The notes under the pieces: model-generated
Seen by the model: only the letters and a program-made list of their open reading frames with translations
The model's database searches: none
What the model was told of the DNA's origin: nothing
Translations under genes and position numbers: made by a program
Shown here: in pieces, positions 33,511 to 44,658 of the stretch
Layout: each line of letters opens with the position of its first letter
Position numbering within the stretch: position 1 is the first letter of the stretch
Assembly: GCA_035697485.1 (NCBI GenBank)
Contig: DASSCU010000062.1
Span: forward strand, 1 to 61,273
Direction of reading: 5' to 3'
DNA from: Actinomycetota bacterium
Lineage (GTDB): Bacteria > Actinomycetota > UBA4738 > HRBIN12
DNA: 61,273 nucleotides

Positions 33511-34743
33511 TCAGAACGCCCGGAACGCGATCGTCGCGTTGGCACCGCCGAACCCGAAGGAGTTCGACAGCGCCAGCCTGACGTCGAGCTCGCGGGCCGC
33601 GTTCGGCGTGACGTCGAGGTCGCAGTCCGGGTCGGGCGTCACGTAGTGGATCGTGGGCGGGATCACACCGTTGGCGATGGCCAGCGCGCACGCCGCCCCC
33701 TCGACCGCGCCGGCGGCGCCGAGCATGTGGCCGGTCATCGACTTCGTCGAGGAGACGGCCGCCGCGTGCGCGTGCTCGCCGAGCACGTTCTTGATCGCTG
33801 CGGTCTCGGCCGCGTCGTTGAGCGGTGTCGAGGTGCCGTGCGCGTTCACGTAGTCGACGGCGGTCGCTGGCTCGCCCGCGTCGTCGAGGGCCCAGGTCAT
33901 CGCGAGCGCCGCGCCCGAGCCCTTGGGGTCGGGCGCGGTGATGTGGTGCGCGTCGTCGCTCGCGCCGTAGCCCGCGACCTCGCAGTAGATGCGAGCGCCA
34001 CGCGCCCTCGCGTGCTCCTCGCTCTCCATGATCAGCGCGCAGCCCCCCTCGGACAACACGAACCCGTTGCGCTCGGCGTCGAACGGACGCGAGGCGGTCT
34101 CGGGGTCAGGGTTCTTCGTCAGTGCCGTCATCTGTGCGAACGCCGCCACCGTCAGCGGGATCGTCGCCGCCTCGGAACCACCCGCGATCGCGAGGTCGCT
34201 GTACCCGTCGCGGATCAGCCGCATCGCCTCGCCGATCGCGTGGTTCGACGAGGAACACGCGGAGACGGTGCAGTAGTTCGGCCCGGTGAGCCCGAAGTGC
34301 ATCGCGATGTGGCCGCCGGCGGCGTTGGCCATCAGCATCGGCACCATGAACGGCGAGACCCGGCCGGCGCCCTTCTCCCGCAGCACGTCGTGTTGGCGCA
34401 GAAGGGTCTGCACGCCGCCGATGCCCGTGGCGTAGATCACCGCGCCCCGCTCCGAGCGCACCTCCGGCTCGCCGGCATCGGCCCATGCCAGCTTCGCGCT
34501 CGCGATCGCGTACTGCGCGAATGGATCGGTGCGGCGGGCTTCCTTGAGGTCGAGGTGGTCCGCGACGACGAAGTCGACTGGGAAACCGGCCAGCGACACG
34601 GGCAGTTCGCTCGTGTCGAACGCTTCGATCGGCCGCACCCCGTTGGTGCCGCTCGTGAGCCCGCGCCAGAAGGCGTCGATCCCGGTGCCGACCGGGGTCA
34701 CCGGTCCGATGCCGGTGATCACGACCTTGCGACGTTCGCTCAC
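33511..34743 (-). CDS. fabF: 3-oxoacyl-ACP synthase II
   Basis: A 410-residue condensing enzyme of fatty-acid elongation. The catalytic triad is visible: Cys in TVSACSSSNHAIG, His in NAHGTSTPLND and His in STKSMTGHMLGAAG. The C-terminal NSFGFGGANATI is typical. GTG start at 34743. It follows acpP by 40 nt and belongs to the fabD-fabH-fabG-acpP-fabF cluster. FabF rather than FabB is inferred from the overall motif pattern and gene order. Confidence 0.94.
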   Translation of the reverse strand: MSERRKVVITGIGPVTPVGTGIDAFWRGLTSGTNGVRPIEAFDTSELPVSLAGFPVDFVVADHLDLKEARRTDPFAQYAIASAKLAWADAGEPEVRSERGAVIYATGIGGVQTLLRQHDVLREKGAGRVSPFMVPMLMANAAGGHIAMHFGLTGPNYCTVSACSSSNHAIGEAMRLIRDGYSDLAIAGGSEAATIPLTVAAFAQMTALTKNPDPETASRPFDAERNGFVLSEGGCALIMESEEHARARGARIYCEVAGYGASDDAHHITAPDPKGSGAALAMTWALDDAGEPATAVDYVNAHGTSTPLNDAAETAAIKNVLGEHAHAAAVSSTKSMTGHMLGAAGAVEGAACALAIANGVIPPTIHYVTPDPDCDLDVTPNAARELDVRLALSNSFGFGGANATIAFRAF

Positions 34744-34783
34744 GGAGGGAACGCTCCTGTCCCGCGGCCTCGTGCCGGCCGCG

Positions 34784-35035
34784 CTACGAGACGCCCAGCT
34801 TGGTCGCCACGAGGTCGACGGCCTGGCCGACGGTCTTCGCCGACTCCATCTCGTCCTCGGGGATCTCGATGCTCCACTCCTCCTCGAGCGCGAGCACGGC
34901 CTCGACGAGGTCCAGCGAGTCGGCGTTGAGATCCTCGGCGAAGCGCGCGTCGGGCACCACCTGCGCCTCGTCGACGGCGAGCTGCTCCGCGAGCACCTTC
35001 TTCACCCTGGTCTCGATCTCCGAACGGTCGGTCAT
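34784..35035 (-). CDS. acpP: Acyl carrier protein
   Basis: An 83-residue acidic protein. The 4'-phosphopantetheine serine is in LNADSLDLVE. The start at 35035 was chosen because GGAGG lies at the right distance and because MTDRSEIETRVKKV aligns with normal ACP N-termini; an upstream start would add 18 arginine-rich residues. Its place between fabG and fabF is the classic one. Confidence 0.95.
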   Translation of the reverse strand: MTDRSEIETRVKKVLAEQLAVDEAQVVPDARFAEDLNADSLDLVEAVLALEEEWSIEIPEDEMESAKTVGQAVDLVATKLGVS

Positions 35036-35099
35036 CCGTCTTCCCCTCCTGCTTCCTGGTCCGCCCAAGGCTAGCGGGCGGAGCCCCATCGCGACCGCC

Positions 35100-35833
35100 T
35101 CAGGCGGTCAGCCCCCCGTCGACCGGTATCACGGCACCGTTCACGTACGACGCCTCGTCCGACATCAGGAACCGGACCACGGCTGAGACCTCCTCGAGGT
35201 GCGCGGTGCGCCCCAGGGGTGTCTGGTCGACGTAGTAGGCGCGCGCCCGCTCGTCGAGGTGCGACGTCATCTCGGTGTCGACGAGCCCGGGGCAGATCGC
35301 GTTCACGGTGACGCCCTTGGTCGCGATCTCGCGCGCGAGCGACTTCGTGAGTCCGAGGAGCGCCGTCTTCGATGCGGCGTAGACGGTTTGACCGGCGTTC
35401 CCGCGCAGGGCCACCGCGCTCGAGATGTTCACGATGCGGCCCCACTTCTCGCGCAGCATGCCCCGCATCGCGGCCTGCGCGCACAGGAACGCGCCCTTCA
35501 CGTTCGTGGTCATCACCCTGTCGTAGGTGTCCATCGAGTATTTCAGCAGCAGGCCGTCCTGGCTGAACCCGGCGTTGTTCACGAGGCCGGTGACGTTGCC
35601 GGCCTCCTCGGTGACCCTGCGGAAACCCTCGGTCACGCTCGACTCGTCGGTGGTGTCGAGGAAGACCGTGAGCCCCGGGGTGCCCGCAACCTCGAGCGCG
35701 TCCACGACGGCCTTCGCGGCCGCCTCGTCGCTGCGGTAGCCGATCGCGACGGTCCACCCTGCCTCGGCGAGAGCGATCGAGCATGCACGGCCGATGCCGC
35801 GAGACGCGCCCGTGACGACGGCGACCTTCGACG

Positions 35834-35837
<4 letters not shown>
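35100..35837 (-). CDS. fabG: 3-oxoacyl-ACP reductase
   Basis: A 245-residue short-chain dehydrogenase. The NADP site is VVTGASRGIG, NNAG follows the fourth strand, the catalytic Ser-Tyr-Lys are in NISSAVA and YAASK, and ICPGLVDTEM and NGAVIPVDGG complete the family pattern. The ATG at 35837 overlaps the fabH stop (ATGA); an upstream in-frame extension into fabH is not real. It performs the first reduction of each elongation cycle. Confidence 0.94.
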
Positions 35838-36864
<1,027 letters not shown>

Positions 36865-36868
<4 letters not shown>

Positions 36869-37785
36869 GGCGCCGAGCTTACCGCGGCCGCCGCAGCCTC
36901 GGGCGAGCCGACCGCGACCGCGCTCGCGTCCGGCACGACCCGCTTGGCCATCTTCGTGAGCACGTCGCCGGGGCCGCACTCCAGGAACGTGGCGGCGCCC
37001 GCGGCGGCGAGCGCCTGCGCGTCCTCCTGCCATCGCACGGGCGAGATCACATGGCGTTCGAGCAGCGACCGCAGCCGGGCGGGGTCCGAAACGAGCGTGC
37101 CGCTGACGTTCTCCGCGATCGGGAACGCGGGAGTCGAGAACTCGAGAGAGTTCAGCTCGTCGAGGATCGGCTGCACGGCCGGCTCCATCAGCGGGGAATG
37201 GAACGCCCCGGCCACGTTCAGGCGCACCGCGCGGGTCGTCCGCTCCGCGGCGAGCGCCTCGGCACGCTCGATCGCCGGCACCGAGCCGCTGATCACCGAC
37301 TGCACGGGTGAGTTGCGGTTCGCGACGAGCAGCACGTCGTCGCCGCGGGCCTCGTCACAGAGCGCCTCGGCGTCGTCGGGGCCGGTGCCCAGCAGCGCGG
37401 TCATCGTGCCGGGCCGGGCCTCCCCGGCGCGCTGCATGGCCTCCCCGCGCACGACCACCACGCGCAGCGCCCCCGCGAGCGGCAGCACACCGGCGGCGAC
37501 CAGGGCGGAGAACTCGCCGAGCGAGTGCCCGGCGGCGCCGATCACACCGGTCAACCCCTCGGCCTCGAGCACCCGGAACGCGGCGACGCCGCAGGCCAGC
37601 AGGGCAGGCTGCACGAACTCGGTCGTGGCGAGCGCCGCCTCGTCGTGAGCGCCGGCGACCACGTCGCGGCCCATCGCCTCTGCCGCTTCGTCGAGCACGA
37701 CCAGGCCGGCAGGATGGCCGACCCACGGGTCCGCCATGCCGGCGAACTGCGAGCCCTGCCCCGGAAAGACCACCGCGACCGTCAT
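36865..37785 (-). CDS. fabD: Malonyl-CoA:ACP transacylase
   Basis: A 306-residue enzyme that loads malonate on ACP. The nucleophilic serine is in GHSLGEFSAL and the partner histidine in GAFHSPLM; FPGQGSQ opens the protein. It is the first gene of the fab operon. TAGGCT lies 7 nt before the ATG, so the operon transcript is probably leaderless. It is divergent from mreB. Confidence 0.94.
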
Positions 37786-37792
37786 GGCGCGG

Positions 37793-37798
37793 AGCCTA
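37793..37798 (-). promoter_or_regulatory. -10 hexamer of the fab operon (leaderless)
   Basis: TAGGCT on the minus strand, 7 nt before the fabD ATG. It is preceded by GA as in hisN (GATAGGCT). Confidence 0.55.
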
Positions 37799-37883
37799 TC
37801 CGGGATGTGACGCCCGCGTGGTTTCGCCCTGGTGAAGTTGCCAGCCCAGGAGCCCTCCTGTTGAATGGCCTGCGAGTCCCATC

Positions 37884-38966
37884 ATGGCCGAGAGGATTCA
37901 ACGATCTTCTTCTCCCACGTCCAAGAACCAGGGGACGGAGGGTGTACTCGGGTTCCTTGGTCGCGACATGGCCGTCGACCTCGGCACCGCGAACACGCTC
38001 GTGTACGTGCGTGGCCGCGGCGTCGTGCTCAACGAGCCGAGCGTCGTCGCGATCAACACCCTTACCGGAGCCATCCTTGCCGTGGGCGCCGAGGCCAAGC
38101 GCATGATCGGGCGCACGCCGAGCCACATCCAGGCGGTGCGCCCCCTGAAGGACGGCGTGATCGCAGACTTCGACGTCACCGAGAAGATGCTCCGGTACTT
38201 CATCCAGAAGGTTCACAAGCGGCGCCTCCTCGCGAAGCCGCGCGTGGTCGTCTGCGTCCCGTCGGGCATCACCGGCGTGGAGCAGCGCGCGGTCGAGGAG
38301 GCGACGATCGCGGCGGGTTCCCGTCGCGCCTACATCATCGAGGAGCCCATGGCGGCCGCGATCGGCGCCGGGCTCCCGATCCACGAGCCCACCGGGAACA
38401 TGGTGGTCGACATCGGCGGCGGGACGACCGAGGTCGCGGTGATCTCGCTCGGAGGCATCGTCACGAGCACGTCGATCCGCATCGGCGGCGACGAGCTCGA
38501 CGAGGCGATCATCCAGCACGTGAAGAAGGAGTACTCGTTGCTCCTGGGTGAGCGCACGTCGGAGGCGATCAAGCTCGCGATCGCGAGCGTGTTCCCGATG
38601 CCGGAGGAGCTCGTGGCCGAGATCAAGGGGCGCGACCTCGTGAGCGGTCTGCCGAAGACCATCACGATCACGGCGGAGGAGATCCGCCGCGCGATCGAGG
38701 AACCCGTCAACGCCATCATCGACGCCATCAAGACCACGCTCGACCGGACCCCCCCCGAGCTCTCCGCGGACATCATGGACCGCGGCATCGTGCTCACCGG
38801 CGGCGGCGCCCTGCTCCGCGGGCTCGACAAGCGCCTGCGCCACGAAACCGGCATGCCCGTGCGCATCGCCGACACGCCGCTGCAGGCGGTGGTGCTGGGA
38901 TCCGGCAAGTGCCTCGAGGAGTTCGAGGTGCTGCAGCGCGTCCTGGTGACCCCGTCGCGCCGGTAG
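37884..38966 (+). CDS. mreB: Rod-shape-determining actin homologue MreB
   Basis: A 360-residue actin-fold ATPase. Phosphate-1 loop [15 protein letters not shown], connect and phosphate-2 [15 protein letters not shown], and adenosine motif [14 protein letters not shown] are all present. It forms membrane-bound filaments that guide lateral wall synthesis with MreC, MreD, PBP2 and RodA, all encoded next to it. The N-terminus before MAVDLG is about 28 residues, longer than usual, so the ATG at 37968 is an alternative start. No clear ribosome site or -10 is seen. Confidence 0.94.
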   Translation: MAERIQRSSSPTSKNQGTEGVLGFLGRDMAVDLGTANTLVYVRGRGVVLNEPSVVAINTLTGAILAVGAEAKRMIGRTPSHIQAVRPLKDGVIADFDVTEKMLRYFIQKVHKRRLLAKPRVVVCVPSGITGVEQRAVEEATIAAGSRRAYIIEEPMAAAIGAGLPIHEPTGNMVVDIGGGTTEVAVISLGGIVTSTSIRIGGDELDEAIIQHVKKEYSLLLGERTSEAIKLAIASVFPMPEELVAEIKGRDLVSGLPKTITITAEEIRRAIEEPVNAIIDAIKTTLDRTPPELSADIMDRGIVLTGGGALLRGLDKRLRHETGMPVRIADTPLQAVVLGSGKCLEEFEVLQRVLVTPSRR

Positions 38967-38972
38967 CCGCCC

Positions 38973-39830
38973 GTGGTCACCCGGCAGCGCCCCCGCTCGA
39001 CGCGGCTCCTGGTGGTCGCCCTGGTCTCGATCTCCCTCGCGGTGATCACCCTCGATTACCGACAGGGCGCATCTGGCCCGCTCGCCGGGGTCGGCAGCGC
39101 CGCGAAGTCCGTCATGGCGCCCATGCAGGAAGCGGTGACGACGGTCACCGAGCCGGTCGGTGACTTCTTCTCGGGGCTCGCGCACCTTCCCTCGCTCGCC
39201 GATGAGAACGAGCGGCTGCAGGAGGAGAACGATTCCCTCCGCTCGCAGATCGCGTCCGATGCATACGAGCAGGAGCAGTACCAGGGGCTGCTGGACCTCA
39301 TGGAGCTCCGCGGCTCACTCGACCCAACGTCGGTGCCGGCGCTCGTGATCGCGAACGGCATCTCGAACTTCGAGTACACCATCACGATCGACAAGGGATC
39401 GAACGCCGGCATCGAGGTGGATCAGCCGGTGGCGACCGGTTTCCCGGGCTCGCCGATGCTCGTCGGGCGCGTCGTGCAGGTGACCCCGACGTCGTCCGAT
39501 GTCCGGCTGATCATCGATCGCGACTACGCCGTCGCCGCCACCGTCGAGGGCACCGAGGAAGCGGGCCTCGTCGAGGGCCAGGGCGATCAGGATCTGCGCA
39601 TGAGCCTCGTGGAGCCTGGCACGGTGATCGAGGGCGACGAGTCGGTCTTCACGCAGGGGTACGAGGTCAACGGCGAGGTCGGCCTCTATCCGCCCGGCAT
39701 GCTGATCGGCCAGGTCTCACGAACGATCGAGGCCGAGAACGTCACGCAGGAGTATGTGGAGGTGCGTCCCGCCGTCGACTTCGAGACGCTGCAGTTCGTA
39801 CTCGTGTTGCAGGCGAGGACGGAGGCGTGA
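38973..39830 (+). CDS. mreC: Rod-shape-determining protein MreC
   Basis: A 285-residue protein with one N-terminal transmembrane segment (LLVVALVSISLAVITL), a coiled coil at about residues 75-100 (LADENERLQEENDSLRSQ) and a beta-rich extracytoplasmic domain. VGRVVQVTPTSSDVRLIID is a recognisable family segment. It bridges MreB/RodA and the wall enzymes. GTG start 6 nt after the mreB stop. Confidence 0.92.
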   Translation: MVTRQRPRSTRLLVVALVSISLAVITLDYRQGASGPLAGVGSAAKSVMAPMQEAVTTVTEPVGDFFSGLAHLPSLADENERLQEENDSLRSQIASDAYEQEQYQGLLDLMELRGSLDPTSVPALVIANGISNFEYTITIDKGSNAGIEVDQPVATGFPGSPMLVGRVVQVTPTSSDVRLIIDRDYAVAATVEGTEEAGLVEGQGDQDLRMSLVEPGTVIEGDESVFTQGYEVNGEVGLYPPGMLIGQVSRTIEAENVTQEYVEVRPAVDFETLQFVLVLQARTEA

Positions 39831-39834
39831 GCCG

Positions 39835-40344
39835 GTGACCCGACGTGTGCTCGTGACGATCGTCGTCATCGTGACGGCCCTCCTGCTGCAATCGACCTTG
39901 TTCTGGAACCTCAAACTCCTCGGCGTGCGCCCAGAGCTGATGTACCTCATCACGATCGTGATCGCGATCCTCGAGGGGCCGAACGAGGGTGCGGTCACCG
40001 GGTTCGCGGCGGGCCTCGCACAGGACTTCCTGTTGAACCAGCCCAAAGGCATCACGGCGCTCACGCTGACCCTGGTGGGCTACGCGGCCGGCCTCGCACG
40101 CCAATACATCGTCTCCCCGTCGCCATTGCTGCCCACGATCCTGGTCGGGGTGGGCACGGCGGCAGGCATCGCGTTCTACCAGGTCGTCGCGTTCCTCCTC
40201 GGTCAGCTCGAGGAGACGTTCTCCTACGCGATCCGCGTGACCCTGTTGACCGCGCTCTACAACGCGATCCTCACGCCGATCGTCTACCCGCTGCTGCGCC
40301 GAGTGATCGAGGGGTCGAGGCCGACACGGGTGGTGAGGTTCTAG
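39835..40344 (+). CDS. mreD: Rod-shape-determining protein MreD
   Basis: A 169-residue polytopic membrane protein with about five hydrophobic segments. The start at GTG 39835 follows GGAGGC and removes 27 arginine- and cysteine-rich residues that would come from reading into mreC. The segment GAVTGFAAGLAQDF is the conserved MreD motif. It ends exactly next to the ATG of the PBP2 gene. Confidence 0.88.
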   Translation: MTRRVLVTIVVIVTALLLQSTLFWNLKLLGVRPELMYLITIVIAILEGPNEGAVTGFAAGLAQDFLLNQPKGITALTLTLVGYAAGLARQYIVSPSPLLPTILVGVGTAAGIAFYQVVAFLLGQLEETFSYAIRVTLLTALYNAILTPIVYPLLRRVIEGSRPTRVVRF

Positions 40345-42336
40345 ATGGAGAAGAGCTCCGCCCGCCTCAAGGTGTTCGCGATCCTGGTGCTCGTGATGTT
40401 CGCGGCCCTCTCGACCCGGCTTTGGTTCCTGCAGGTGCTCGCAACGCAGGTCTATGCCGAGGAAGCCCAGAACAACGGTGTGCGATCGGTCGCGATCGAC
40501 GCGCTGCGCGGGGAGATCTGGACCGAGGACCAATACGGCAAGCCCAACGGGCAACCGCTCGTCCAGAACCGCAGCAGCCTCGAGGTCCGTGTCGACAAGC
40601 AGGAGCTCGAGGAAAGCGGCGTGGCCGAGCAGGTGCTGGGTGAGCTCTCCGCGATGCTCGACATCCCTGTGAAGCAGATCCGTCGCGATCTCGAGAGCAA
40701 GCTCTACTTCGACTACCAGCCCAAGCCCGTCGCGGAGTTCGTGGACGAAGAGGTCGCGTTCGCGATCCGGGAGCGGCAGGAGGACTTCCCCGGGGTGCAG
40801 GTGCGCAACGCGAGCGTGCGCGAGTACCCGATGGGGACGACTGCTTCGCACATGGTCGGCTACGTCGGGCAGGTGACGGCTCCCCAACTCGAGAGTGACG
40901 AGTTCCAGTCCTGCGAGGAACTCGACTCCACCGTGCGCTGCTATGGCCCGAACGACATGGCCGGCCAATCCGGCCTCGAGGTGCAGTACGAGCGATGGCT
41001 GCGGGGGGGCAAGGGTCTCCAGCGCTACGTCGTGAACTCCGACGGGGAGCGCATCCGCGATCTCGGCGGGCGTGAGCCTGCCCCCGGAGGTGACCTGGTG
41101 CTCACGATCGACAGCGAGTGGCAGCGGGCTGCCGAGGACCACCTCCGAGAGAGCATCTTCCGTACGAAGCAGGTCTTCGACGAGGACAGCCTGAAGTACT
41201 TTCAGGCCGATGCGGGCGTCGTGATCGTGCTCGACGTCGAGACCGGCGGGGTGAAGGCCATGGCCTCGTGGCCCGACTTCGACCCTCGGTGGTATGTAAC
41301 CGGCCTGACGCGGGGGCAGGAGTGTTACCTCGGCTACGATCCGGACTGCGCTGGCGCGGACGCCGTGGCCCCCCTGCTGAACCGCGCCTATCAGGAGGTC
41401 TACATCCCCGGCTCGACCTTCAAACCGTTCACGGCCCTCGCCGCGGTCAAGGAGGGCTATGCGGATCTCGGAACGAGTTACGCATGCCCATCGGAGTACG
41501 TCCATCCGGGTGACACGTCGGGAGCCTCCTTCTCGAACTGGTCGACGCAGGACCTGTATCCAGGGAACCTCGCGGAGCACCTGATCATCTCCTGTGACTC
41601 GAGCTTCTACGAGTGGGGCTCGGACTTCTGGTTCCGGTACCAGAACGACCAACTCGGTGAGAACAACGAGCCGCTGCAACGGGACCTCCGCGCCTGGGGC
41701 TTCGAGAGGCCGACGGGCGTCGACCTGCCGGGAGAGGCGAGCGGGTTCCTGCCCGACGCCGAGTGGGGCAATGACCCGGCGCAGCGGGACCTGTTCGGTG
41801 CGGGCGGGTGGAACCCCGGCGGCTACATCCTCACGATGATCGGATCCGGCTACATGTCGGTCACCCCCCTACAGCTCGCAACCGCCTACGGCGCGATCGC
41901 GAACGAGGGTCACATGTGCCGTCCCCACGTCGTCGATCGGGTGATGGCGAGCGACGGCGAGTCCGAGCTGAAGACGGTGAACGGCCAGTGCGATCGAACC
42001 GTGCCCTACACGAAGGCCGAGCTCGACTACATCCGAAACGCACTCACCCAGGTGCCCCTTCGGGGCACGGCGCGGAGCGCCTTTTACGGCTTCCCACTCG
42101 ACGAGATCCCGGTGGCCGGGAAGACCGGCACCGCGTACCGTGGCGATCAGTTCCAGGACACGTCGTGGTTCGCCGCGATGGTGCCGGCGAACGACCCGAA
42201 GTACGTGGTCGTGGCGATGGTGGAACAGGCGGGCTTCGGGTCTGACGTGGCGGCGCCGCTCGTGCGCCGCATGATCGAGACGATGTACGGCATCGAGTCG
42301 GACGCACCGGTCATCACCCAGACGGGGCAGGACTGA
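40345..42336 (+). CDS. mrdA: Penicillin-binding protein 2 (elongation-specific transpeptidase)
   Basis: A 663-residue class B PBP. One N-terminal membrane anchor (VFAILVLVMFAALSTRLWFLQVL), a pedestal domain with REYPMGTTASHMVGYVG, and a transpeptidase domain with SxxK at S357 (PGSTFKP), the SxN-position motif SCDS, and KTG in AGKTGTAYRG. It cross-links peptidoglycan during rod elongation in complex with RodA, whose gene follows with a one-base overlap. Confidence 0.94.
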   Translation: MEKSSARLKVFAILVLVMFAALSTRLWFLQVLATQVYAEEAQNNGVRSVAIDALRGEIWTEDQYGKPNGQPLVQNRSSLEVRVDKQELEESGVAEQVLGELSAMLDIPVKQIRRDLESKLYFDYQPKPVAEFVDEEVAFAIRERQEDFPGVQVRNASVREYPMGTTASHMVGYVGQVTAPQLESDEFQSCEELDSTVRCYGPNDMAGQSGLEVQYERWLRGGKGLQRYVVNSDGERIRDLGGREPAPGGDLVLTIDSEWQRAAEDHLRESIFRTKQVFDEDSLKYFQADAGVVIVLDVETGGVKAMASWPDFDPRWYVTGLTRGQECYLGYDPDCAGADAVAPLLNRAYQEVYIPGSTFKPFTALAAVKEGYADLGTSYACPSEYVHPGDTSGASFSNWSTQDLYPGNLAEHLIISCDSSFYEWGSDFWFRYQNDQLGENNEPLQRDLRAWGFERPTGVDLPGEASGFLPDAEWGNDPAQRDLFGAGGWNPGGYILTMIGSGYMSVTPLQLATAYGAIANEGHMCRPHVVDRVMASDGESELKTVNGQCDRTVPYTKAELDYIRNALTQVPLRGTARSAFYGFPLDEIPVAGKTGTAYRGDQFQDTSWFAAMVPANDPKYVVVAMVEQAGFGSDVAAPLVRRMIETMYGIESDAPVITQTGQD

Positions 42337-43487
42337 TGGACGTCGTTGCAGGTCGAGTCTGGGCCGACGAACGGCGCCCGATCCGCCACCTCGACCCGAC
42401 GTTACTGCTCGTCACGGCGGCACTCGTGGTGATCGGCCTGTTCGCGATCTACTCCGCCACGAGCCAGACCCTGCGCGCCGACGGCTTCGATCCGTTCTCC
42501 CGCGTGAACAAGCAGGTGGTCACCGCCGTGCTCGGCCTTGTGCTGCTCCTCGTGATGGCCACGTTCGACTACCGGTTCCTGAAGGTCTACGCGGGGTTCA
42601 TCTACGGGGCGACACTCGTGGGGCTGCTGTTGCTGCGCATCCCGGGGCTCGCGGCGAGCCAGACGGGCACGAGCAACTACATCAACATCCCCGGCGTCAG
42701 CCTGCTGCAGATCAGCCCGTCGGAGTTCGCGAAGATCGGCCTGATCGTGATCCTCGCGGCGATGCTGTCCGAGCTGCGGTCGCCGGTGCCGACCGTTCCG
42801 GACCTCGTCCGAGTGATCGGCGTCGCCGGCGTGACGATGCTGCTCGTGTTCGTGAACGTCGAGATCGGCACGACGATCGCGCTCGCGGCGATCACGGTGG
42901 GCGTGCTGGTCGTCGCCGGCACCCAGGCGAAGCACTTGATCGCGCTCGCGGCGGCCACGATCGTGCTGATCGCGCTCGCGTTCCAGATGAACGTCGTCGA
43001 GGAGTACCAGGTCGAGCGGCTGCTCACGGTCTTCGACTCCGGCTCGGTCAGCGAGGACGCGCGATACAACCTCGAGCAGTCGGTGATCGCGGTGGGCTCG
43101 GGCGGCATGTTCGGGCGCGGGTACCTGCAGGGCTCGCAGACGAACCTCGACTACGTGCCCGAGCAGCACACCGACTTCATCTTCACGGTGGTGGGGGAGG
43201 AGTTCGGCTTCTTCGGCTCGGCCTTCGTGCTGGGGCTGTTCGCGCTGCTGCTCTGGCGGGCGATCCGCATCGCGTACCTGTCGAAGGATGCGTTCGGCAC
43301 CTACCTGGCCACCGGGGTCGCATCGATGTTCGCGATCCAGATCTTCGTCAACGTCGGCATGGTGATCGGCATCATGCCGATCACCGGCATCCCGCTGCCG
43401 TTCCTGAGCTACGGGGGCACGGCGATGCTCGTGAACTTCGTGGCGATCGGCATCCTGCTGAACGTGCACATGCGCCGGTTCAAGTAA
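42336..43487 (+). CDS. rodA: Peptidoglycan glycosyltransferase RodA (SEDS family)
   Basis: A 383-residue membrane protein with about ten helices. Family segments are LQISPSEFAKIGLI, the extracytoplasmic loop with PEQHTDFIFTVVGEEFGF and the C-terminal ITGIPLPFLSYGGTAM. It polymerises lipid II for the lateral wall with PBP2. The ATG shares a base with the mrdA stop. The gene ends 8 nt inside the convergent histidine-kinase gene. Confidence 0.94.
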   Translation: MDVVAGRVWADERRPIRHLDPTLLLVTAALVVIGLFAIYSATSQTLRADGFDPFSRVNKQVVTAVLGLVLLLVMATFDYRFLKVYAGFIYGATLVGLLLLRIPGLAASQTGTSNYINIPGVSLLQISPSEFAKIGLIVILAAMLSELRSPVPTVPDLVRVIGVAGVTMLLVFVNVEIGTTIALAAITVGVLVVAGTQAKHLIALAAATIVLIALAFQMNVVEEYQVERLLTVFDSGSVSEDARYNLEQSVIAVGSGGMFGRGYLQGSQTNLDYVPEQHTDFIFTVVGEEFGFFGSAFVLGLFALLLWRAIRIAYLSKDAFGTYLATGVASMFAIQIFVNVGMVIGIMPITGIPLPFLSYGGTAMLVNFVAIGILLNVHMRRFK

Positions 43488-44658
43488 CCGGGCGCGTCAC
43501 GACCCACACGAACGTCGAGCCTTCGGGGCCCGTCGACTCGAGCAGCACGTCGCCGTCCATCGCGTTGGCCGACATGCGCGCCAGCGTCAGGCCCAGCCCG
43601 ACCCCCTGATGGGTGCGGGTGTTCAGGCTCTCCGCCTGTTCGAGCGGTTCGAAGATGCGGTGCATCGCCTCGGGGTCGATGCCGGACCCGTGGTCGGTGA
43701 CCCGCACCTCGGGCCCCGACGGGCCGAGGGTCACGGACACGATCACGGGCGAGTCGACGGGGGAGAACGCCAGCGCGTTCTCGACGAGCTCCTCGATCAC
43801 GCGGTGGGCGGCGGTGCGGTTCAGGCTCGCCATCGCGGGGCCCGCAGGGGCCTCGATCGTGACCCGCTCCCGTCCCTCCGCGACCTCGCGCGCCACCTGC
43901 ACCACGTCGGCCCATTCGGTCAGTCCGGCCTCGACGGCCGCCTCGAACCGGTGCACGAGCCTGGCCAGCCCGTTCGCGCGGTCGACGAGGCTTTCCAGGA
44001 TCGCCCCGCGGTCCTCCTCGGGCGCGGTTCCCTTGGCGAGCGTCTGCGCCATACCCAGGATCACGGTCACCGGGGTGCGGAGTTCGTGGCCCAGCCGCGA
44101 GATCAGCTCGTGCCGCCGAGCCGCCCGCTCGAGCAGGGCCTCCTGGGCGATCTCGAGCTGACGGGTACGTCGACGCTCACGCCCGAGGGCCTCGGTGAGC
44201 TCCTCGATCACGGTGGGCGTGACCTCGGGAGAGAGCACCCCCCCGCCGGTGACCGCCTGGCGAACCGCGTGCAGGATCTCGTCGCCGTCGCTGTCCTTCA
44301 AGACGTAGCCGGACGCACCCGCGACCAGCATGTCGCGCACCGCCCGCTGGTCCTCGGAGCCCGTCAGGGCCACGATGCCGAGCGACGGGAACCGCGACTT
44401 GAGCTCGCGGGTGGTCTCGATGCCGTCCATCTCGGGCATGCGGACATCCATCAACACCACGTCGGGGTCGAGACCCCCGATCATGGCCAGCGCTTCCGCA
44501 CCGTTGGGCGCCTGCCCCACGACGGTCATCTCCTCGGTGTCGAGCAGCATCGCGAGGGACTCGCGGAACCCGTCGTTGTCGTCGACGAGCAGTACACGGA
44601 CCCGATGCATGGCCGATGGAAGGGTCGCCACGTTGGCGGGGAAGGCGACGTTGCTCAT
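43480..44658 (-). CDS. Receiver domain fused to histidine kinase (REC-HisKA-HATPase), cytoplasmic
   Basis: A 392-residue protein with the receiver first: LLVDDNDGFRES, phospho-acceptor Asp in VVLMDVRMPEMDG and Lys in VLKDSDG (about residues 20-135). A short coiled linker leads to HisKA (SRLGHELRTPVTVI) and HATPase (N box VENALAFSP, G1 DHGSGIDP, G2 GVGLGLTLA). No membrane segment is seen. The receiver resembles the NarL/FixJ class but no HTH follows. The ATG at 44658 was chosen: GACACT, close to the local -10 hexamer, ends 6 nt before it; ATG 44610 is possible. Its partner kinase and output are not encoded nearby. Confidence 0.87.
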   Translation of the reverse strand: MSNVAFPANVATLPSAMHRVRVLLVDDNDGFRESLAMLLDTEEMTVVGQAPNGAEALAMIGGLDPDVVLMDVRMPEMDGIETTRELKSRFPSLGIVALTGSEDQRAVRDMLVAGASGYVLKDSDGDEILHAVRQAVTGGGVLSPEVTPTVIEELTEALGRERRRTRQLEIAQEALLERAARRHELISRLGHELRTPVTVILGMAQTLAKGTAPEEDRGAILESLVDRANGLARLVHRFEAAVEAGLTEWADVVQVAREVAEGRERVTIEAPAGPAMASLNRTAAHRVIEELVENALAFSPVDSPVIVSVTLGPSGPEVRVTDHGSGIDPEAMHRIFEPLEQAESLNTRTHQGVGLGLTLARMSANAMDGDVLLESTGPEGSTFVWVVTRPVT

